In this document: positions 28,875 to 32,846 of the stretch, one piece after another
Layout: each line of letters starts with the position of its first letter
Numbering within the stretch: position 1 is the stretch's first letter
Origin: JBBQRS01 sp038214535
GTDB taxonomy: Bacteria > Chloroflexota > Anaerolineae > CG2-30-64-16
Length of the DNA stretch: 32,846 nucleotides
Direction of reading: 5' to 3'
NCBI GenBank assembly: GCA_038214535.1
Contig: JBBQRS010000049.1
Span: forward strand, 1-32,846
Translations under genes and position numbers: made by a program
The notes under the pieces: model-generated
Told to the model about the DNA's origin: nothing
Seen by the model: only the letters and a program-made list of their open reading frames with translations
Databases searched by the model: none

Positions 28875-30029
28875 ATGCCGGTTTATCTTGACGTTTCGGC
28901 CGCCGTGCACCAACGCGCCGGGCTGGGTCGCTATGCGGCCAGCCTGACCGCCGCGCTTGCGCCGCGTATGGGGGGCGACCTGGCGCTTTTTTACAATGCG
29001 GAACAGGGCATTTTCCCCGTCCCCGAGTTGGCGGGTTTGCCGGCGCAGACCGTATCGTGGAGTTACAAGCCCTGGCGCATGATGGTATGGGCCGGGCAGG
29101 TCGCGCCGGGTCTGATGGGGGGCATGAGCCGTCGTCTGCTGTCGGATGCGACGCTGTTCCACGGCCTCGAACACCTGCTGGTTCCGGCGGGCAACGTCCC
29201 CACGGTGCTGACGGTGCATGACTTGATCTTCGAGCGACTGCCGAACCACCATAAGGCGCTCAATCGCTGGTATCTGCGCGGGTCCATGCCGCTTTTCTGC
29301 CGCCGCGCGACCCATATCATCGCCGTCTCCGAATATACGCGCGGGGACCTGATCGAATTGTACGGCGTCGCGCCGGAGAAGATCACGGTGATTCCTGAGG
29401 CCGCGGACGCGCGTTTTCGCCCTCAGCCCAGGGAGCGTATCGAGTACGCGCGGAAGAAGTACGACCTGCCCGCCCGGTATCTGCTCTGCGTGGGCACGAT
29501 CGAGCCGCGCAAGAACCTGGGTCGCCTGCTGGAAGCATGGGAGCCGTTGTATCTGGCGGGCGAAGCGCCGCCGCTGGTGATTGTGGGGCGGCGCGGCTGG
29601 CTTTACGAGGATTTCTTCGCCGCTCTGGAACGCTCGCCGGCGCGTGACGGCGTAATTTTCCCCGGCTGGGTGGTGGACGAGGACCTGCCCGCCGTCTACG
29701 CGGCCGCCGATTTGTGCCTCGTCCCCAGCATCTATGAAGGGTTTGGCCTGCCGGTGCTCGAAGCGATGGCGGCCGGCGCGCCGGTAGCCTGCTCGAATGG
29801 CACGGCCATCGCGGAGATCGCGGACGACGCGGCGCTGCTTTTCGATCCCTATGATGTGGAGGCGATTCGCGCGGCGCTGCGGATGGCGCTCTCCGATGCG
29901 GCGCTGCGCGCAGACCTGCGACAGCGCGGCTATCGGCGCGCGGCACAGTTCTCGTGGGAGCGCGCCGCCGATGAGACGCTGGTGGTCTACCGGAGGCTGA
30001 TCGCAGACCATGCCTCACATCGTCCTTGA
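28875..30029 (+). CDS. Glycosyltransferase, GT4-type (GT-B), no. 4
   Basis: A 384-residue transferase of the mannosyltransferase-like GT4 group. The N-terminus VYLDVSAAVHQRAGLGRYAA has the GxGRY glycine-rich loop. VLTVHDLIFERLP, HIIAVSEYTRGDLIELY and CVGTIEPRKNLGRLLEAWE follow. E-x7-E is in SIYEGFGLPVLEAMAAGAPV. It closely resembles the next gene in layout and motifs, suggesting an old duplication. The start at 28875 begins right at the first beta strand. The 3' end overlaps the next gene by 20 nt. Confidence 0.93.
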   Translation: MPVYLDVSAAVHQRAGLGRYAASLTAALAPRMGGDLALFYNAEQGIFPVPELAGLPAQTVSWSYKPWRMMVWAGQVAPGLMGGMSRRLLSDATLFHGLEHLLVPAGNVPTVLTVHDLIFERLPNHHKALNRWYLRGSMPLFCRRATHIIAVSEYTRGDLIELYGVAPEKITVIPEAADARFRPQPRERIEYARKKYDLPARYLLCVGTIEPRKNLGRLLEAWEPLYLAGEAPPLVIVGRRGWLYEDFFAALERSPARDGVIFPGWVVDEDLPAVYAAADLCLVPSIYEGFGLPVLEAMAAGAPVACSNGTAIAEIADDAALLFDPYDVEAIRAALRMALSDAALRADLRQRGYRRAAQFSWERAADETLVVYRRLIADHASHRP

Positions 30030-31104
30030 CGCACGCACGGCATCGCCGCATTTCCCCGGCATCGGGCGTTATGTCGTTAACCTGGCGCACGCCCTCACGC
30101 CGCTGCTGCGCCCCGATGAGCGCCTGACCGTCCTCGAGGATCCGGCGCACCCCGTGGCGCTCGCCTCGCACGTCACACGCGTGCAGGTGGGTGATTCGCC
30201 GTTCGGGGCCGCGCAGCAGACCTCCGTGCCACGTCTGCTCAAGTCGCTGGACGCCGACCTCTATCACAGCGCCTATCTGCTGATGCCCTACCGACCCGGC
30301 GTCCCGACGGTGCTCACCGTGTACGATCTGATCCCGCTGCTCTTGCCGGGGCAGAGCAGCGCGCGGGCGACGTTGTTCTTCCGGTCGGCGCTGCGGCTGG
30401 CGCTGCGCGCGGCGCAGCAGGTCATCGTGATTTCGGAATCTACCCGCGCCGATCTGCTTTCGCATTTCTCCATTTTGCCCGACCGCGTCACGGCGATTCC
30501 GTTGGCGGCGGATCCCGTGTTCCGACTCCTGAGCGCTGACGCAGTTGCGGAGGTCGGCAAACGCTACGGTTTGCCGCCGGATTACGTCCTTTACGTGGGC
30601 AGCAACAAGCCGCACAAGAACCTGGCGGGGCTGATGGACGCATGGGCGCAAATCGCCGCGTCCCCCGGTGTCGCCGGGCGCACGCTGGTGGTTGCGGGTG
30701 CGTGGGACAGCCGCTACAATCACCTGCGCGAGCGCGCCGCGAGCGCGCCGGTTCGCTGGCTGGGTCCGGTGGCCGAGGCCGACCTGCCGGCGCTCTACGG
30801 TGGGGCGGCGCTCTTCGTCTTCCCCTCGCTTTACGAGGGGTTTGGCTTGCCCGTGCTGGAGGCGATGGCCTGCGGCGCGCCGGTGATCTGCTCCGACGGG
30901 TCGAGCCTGCCGGAGGTGGCGGGGAACGCCGCCCGCCGCGTGGATACCCGGCATCCGGCGGCGCTGGCCGAGGCGATGATGGCGGTGCTGGCAAACTCAG
31001 CCTTGCGCGAAGAGATGCGCGCGAAGGGTCTGGCGCAGGCGGCCCGGTTTAGCTGGGAACAGGCCGCGCGCCGGACGTTGGAAGTCTATCGGACAATCGT
31101 ATGA
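30010..31104 (+). CDS. Glycosyltransferase, GT4-type (GT-B), no. 5
   Basis: A 364-residue paralogue of the preceding enzyme: IVLDARTASPHFPGIGRYVV, VLTVYDLIPLLLP, QVIVISESTRADLLSHF, YVGSNKPHKNLAGLMDAW and the E-x7-E motif in SLYEGFGLPVLEAMACGAPV. It overlaps both neighbours (20 nt upstream, ATGA downstream), so the three genes are translated as one unit. Two related enzymes in series suggest successive additions of similar sugars. Confidence 0.93.
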   Translation: MPHIVLDARTASPHFPGIGRYVVNLAHALTPLLRPDERLTVLEDPAHPVALASHVTRVQVGDSPFGAAQQTSVPRLLKSLDADLYHSAYLLMPYRPGVPTVLTVYDLIPLLLPGQSSARATLFFRSALRLALRAAQQVIVISESTRADLLSHFSILPDRVTAIPLAADPVFRLLSADAVAEVGKRYGLPPDYVLYVGSNKPHKNLAGLMDAWAQIAASPGVAGRTLVVAGAWDSRYNHLRERAASAPVRWLGPVAEADLPALYGGAALFVFPSLYEGFGLPVLEAMACGAPVICSDGSSLPEVAGNAARRVDTRHPAALAEAMMAVLANSALREEMRAKGLAQAARFSWEQAARRTLEVYRTIV

Positions 31105-32234
31105 ATATCCTGCACATCTACAAAGACTATCCCCCGGTGATGGGCGGTATCGAGAACCATTTACAGTTGCTGGCCGAAGGTCAGGCCCGGCGCGGTCACA
31201 CCGTGACGGCGCTGGTGACGCTGCCCGACGGCAAGCGCACGACCGATACGCGGGAGAATGGCGTGCGGGTCATACGCGCTCGGCGCTTGACCACCGTGGC
31301 CTCCACGCCGTTGAGCGCCAGCCTCGCGCTGCAACGGCTGCGCGAGAAACCAGATATCGTCCATCTGCACTTTCCCTATCCGGTGGGCGAGATGAGCCAG
31401 TGGGCGCTGGGGCGCGCGACGCCCTTTGTGGTGACCTATCACAGCGATGTGGTGCGGCAGGCGAGCATCCTCAAGTTCTATAAACCGCTGATGATGCGGG
31501 CGCTGGACGACGCAGACGCCATCATTATCGGCAGCCCGCCGATGCATCAAAGCGCCTATCTCGCGGATTTCCAGGCGAAACTGCACCTCATCCCCTACGG
31601 TATCGCGTTGTCGCGTTTCGGGACACGCCCGACCGATTCGGAGATGGCCCGGATACGGTATCGCTATCTGGGCGCGCAGGCGGCGGCGACAGACCCGCTG
31701 CCCCTGCTGTTATTCGTGGGCCGGCTGCGCTATTACAAGGGGCTGGATACGTTGATCGCGGCGCTGCCCCGCATCCGGGCGCGGCTGGTGGTGGCGGGGA
31801 GCGGCCCGATGCGCGCCGAGTGGGAAGAACTGGCGACGCAACTGCGCGTGAGCGACCGGGTAATGTGGCTGGGCGATGTGCCCGACGACGACCTTTCGGC
31901 GATTTATCATCTGGCGGATTTGTTTGTGCTGCCCGCCAGCCACCCCAGCGAGGCGTTCGGACTGGTGCAGGTAGAGGCGATGGCGTCCGGGCTGCCGGTA
32001 GTTTGCACCGAGCTGGGCACCGGCACGACCTACGTGAACCGCGACGGTGAGACGGGCCTCGTGGTTCCGCCACGCGACCCGGCGGCGCTGGCCGACGCGG
32101 TGAACCGGCTGTTGAGCGACGCCGAACTGCGGCGCACGCTCGGCGTCGGGGCGCAGCTCCGGTCGCGCGAATTCGACGTGGAGACGATGGTGGATCGCAC
32201 GCTGGGGGTGTACACGCAGGTGTTGCAGAAGTAG
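31101..32234 (+). CDS. Glycosyltransferase, GT4-type (GT-B), no. 6
   Basis: A 377-residue transferase. The N-terminal segment is ILHIYKDYPPVMGGIENHLQ, with the GGIE loop. IVHLHFPYPVGE and VVTYHSDVVRQ resemble PimB/WbdC-like mannosyl- or rhamnosyltransferases. The C-terminal domain has FVGRLRYYKGLDTLIAAL, RLVVAGSGPMR and E-x7-E in SEAFGLVQVEAMASGLPVV. It is the last gene before a palindrome and a new promoter. Confidence 0.93.
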   Translation: MNILHIYKDYPPVMGGIENHLQLLAEGQARRGHTVTALVTLPDGKRTTDTRENGVRVIRARRLTTVASTPLSASLALQRLREKPDIVHLHFPYPVGEMSQWALGRATPFVVTYHSDVVRQASILKFYKPLMMRALDDADAIIIGSPPMHQSAYLADFQAKLHLIPYGIALSRFGTRPTDSEMARIRYRYLGAQAAATDPLPLLLFVGRLRYYKGLDTLIAALPRIRARLVVAGSGPMRAEWEELATQLRVSDRVMWLGDVPDDDLSAIYHLADLFVLPASHPSEAFGLVQVEAMASGLPVVCTELGTGTTYVNRDGETGLVVPPRDPAALADAVNRLLSDAELRRTLGVGAQLRSREFDVETMVDRTLGVYTQVLQK

Positions 32235-32245
32235 AAAACTGTTAC

Positions 32246-32309
32246 CCCCTTGTAGTGACGGCTTCAGCCGTTACGCGCGCCAAACGGCTGAAGCCGTCAC
32301 TACGAAAGG
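32246..32309. repeat. REP-like palindrome (GTAGTGACGGCTTCAGCC family), copy 4
   Basis: Arms from CCCCTTGTAGTGACGGCTTC to its complement ending CACTACGAAAGG, 10-nt loop. It lies 11 nt after the last glycosyltransferase stop, the same placement as copies 2 and 3. Confidence 0.92.
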
Positions 32310-32330
32310 ACCGTTTAGCCTACGAAGGCT

Positions 32331-32359
32331 TTGTCATTTACCCGGCGCTGCGGTAAGAT
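32331..32359 (+). promoter_or_regulatory. Promoter of the ligase-like gene
   Basis: TTGTCA (32331-32336), a 17-nt spacer and TAAGAT (32354-32359), 53 nt before the ATG. It suggests the ligase starts a separate transcript after the glycosyltransferase unit. Confidence 0.75.
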
Positions 32360-32412
32360 GGCTTCGCACCCGGCGTCGCCGGACTTCGCAACAAGGTCGT
32401 CACCAGGAAATT

Positions 32413-32846
32413 ATGCAGACACGACTCTCCCGCATCTGTGATGCGATCATCGAAGCCGGCTGGTTGGCCGTGCTCGTGGTCACGCCGCTCTTTTTCAACA
32501 CCCTCACCAGCCGCGTCTTCGAGCCGGACAAGATTCACCTGCTGCGCTCCATCGTTCTGATAATGGCGGTGGCGTGGGCCGTGCAGTGGCTCGACGGGTT
32601 GGGCGGGCGAGACGCGGCGGAGCCGGGTCTGTGGCAGCGCATCCGTCATACGCCGCTGGTGCTGCCGGCGCTGTTGCTCACCGCAGCGTATGTTCTCAGT
32701 ACAGTCCTCTCCATCGTCCCGCGCATCAGCCTGTTCGGCTCCTACGTGCGCGGCCAGGGGCTTTACACCTTCCTGTGCTATGTAGCCCTCTTCTTCATGG
32801 TCTTGACGCATCTCCGCACGCGCACCCAGTTGCGGCGGCTTTCGTA
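32413..32846 (+). CDS. O-antigen ligase / Wzy polymerase-like membrane protein, truncated by window end
   Basis: An open frame from ATG 32413 to the right edge (144 codons seen). It begins MQTRLSRICDAIIEAGWLAV. Hydrophobic segments VLVVTPLFFNTLTS, SIVLIMAVAWAVQWL, LVLPALLLTAAYVLSTVLS and TFLCYVALFFMVLTHL alternate with short loops. FEPDKIHLLR and SLFGSYVRGQGLYTF are characteristic of WaaL/Wzy-type O-antigen ligase family proteins. It would join or polymerise the flipped glycan outside the membrane. The catalytic His-containing loop lies beyond the window. AGGA is 5 nt before the ATG. Confidence 0.83.
   Translation, partial: MQTRLSRICDAIIEAGWLAVLVVTPLFFNTLTSRVFEPDKIHLLRSIVLIMAVAWAVQWLDGLGGRDAAEPGLWQRIRHTPLVLPALLLTAAYVLSTVLSIVPRISLFGSYVRGQGLYTFLCYVALFFMVLTHLRTRTQLRRLS

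Noticed and set aside
28824..30954. Two long minus-strand ORFs (395 and 523 codons)
   Set aside because: Antisense shadows of glycosyltransferases 4 and 5, which carry clear family motifs.

Overview
The window is GC-rich bacterial chromosome with no rRNA, transposase, phage gene or CRISPR array. Several traits point to a Chloroflexota-type (Anaerolineae/Caldilineae-like) genome, but this is inference without a marker tree: the yebC-ruvC-ruvA order, lipoproteins with Thr/Pro-rich tethers, a GHL6-type glycosidase next to a CocE-type hydrolase, and many families of palindromic intergenic repeats.

Left part (1-5400, minus strand): mtnA (methionine salvage) runs off the left edge. It sits behind a SAM-I riboswitch with its own promoter and intrinsic terminator. 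Upstream are a GHL6/GH42-like glycoside hydrolase and a CocE/NonD hydrolase, which look like degradative functions.

Accessory island (about 5400-8280), visibly AT-richer: two paralogous orphan small proteins on the plus strand flank a HigBA toxin-antitoxin module and an apparently internally deleted antitoxin. A lineage-specific lipoprotein of unknown function closes the island.

Housekeeping block (8278-13438, minus strand): ruvA, ruvC and yebC follow pyrG, with an MFS transporter gene upstream. pyrG has an unusual leader: a promoter overlapping the end of the MFS gene, an 18-codon leaderless ORF, a strong terminator, a palindrome, then pyrG. The divergent dinG (13579-16482) encodes a DEDD exonuclease fused to an XPD-like helicase that keeps four iron-sulfur cysteines.

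Middle (16604-20190): a beta-helix lipoprotein, efp with its own consensus promoter, and two nearly identical tRNA-Thr(CGT) genes bracketing a CDGSH/Fer4/CDGSH iron-sulfur protein.

Right part (20207-32846, plus strand): a ResB-like membrane protein and uridine kinase lead into a surface-polysaccharide cluster. It holds a WlbB/WbpD-type sugar N-acetyltransferase, six GT-B (GT4-type) glycosyltransferases, a SAM methyltransferase, a Wzx-type flippase and the start of an O-antigen-ligase/Wzy-like protein cut by the right edge. The likely logic is assembly of a lipid-linked glycan on the cytoplasmic face, flipping, then ligation or polymerisation outside.

Throughout, intergenic spaces are occupied by palindromic repeats. 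One family occurs four times, one TIR-type element twice, and a CTCTCCC/GGGAGAG family four times. Several appear to have been co-opted as terminators or ribosome-binding sites.
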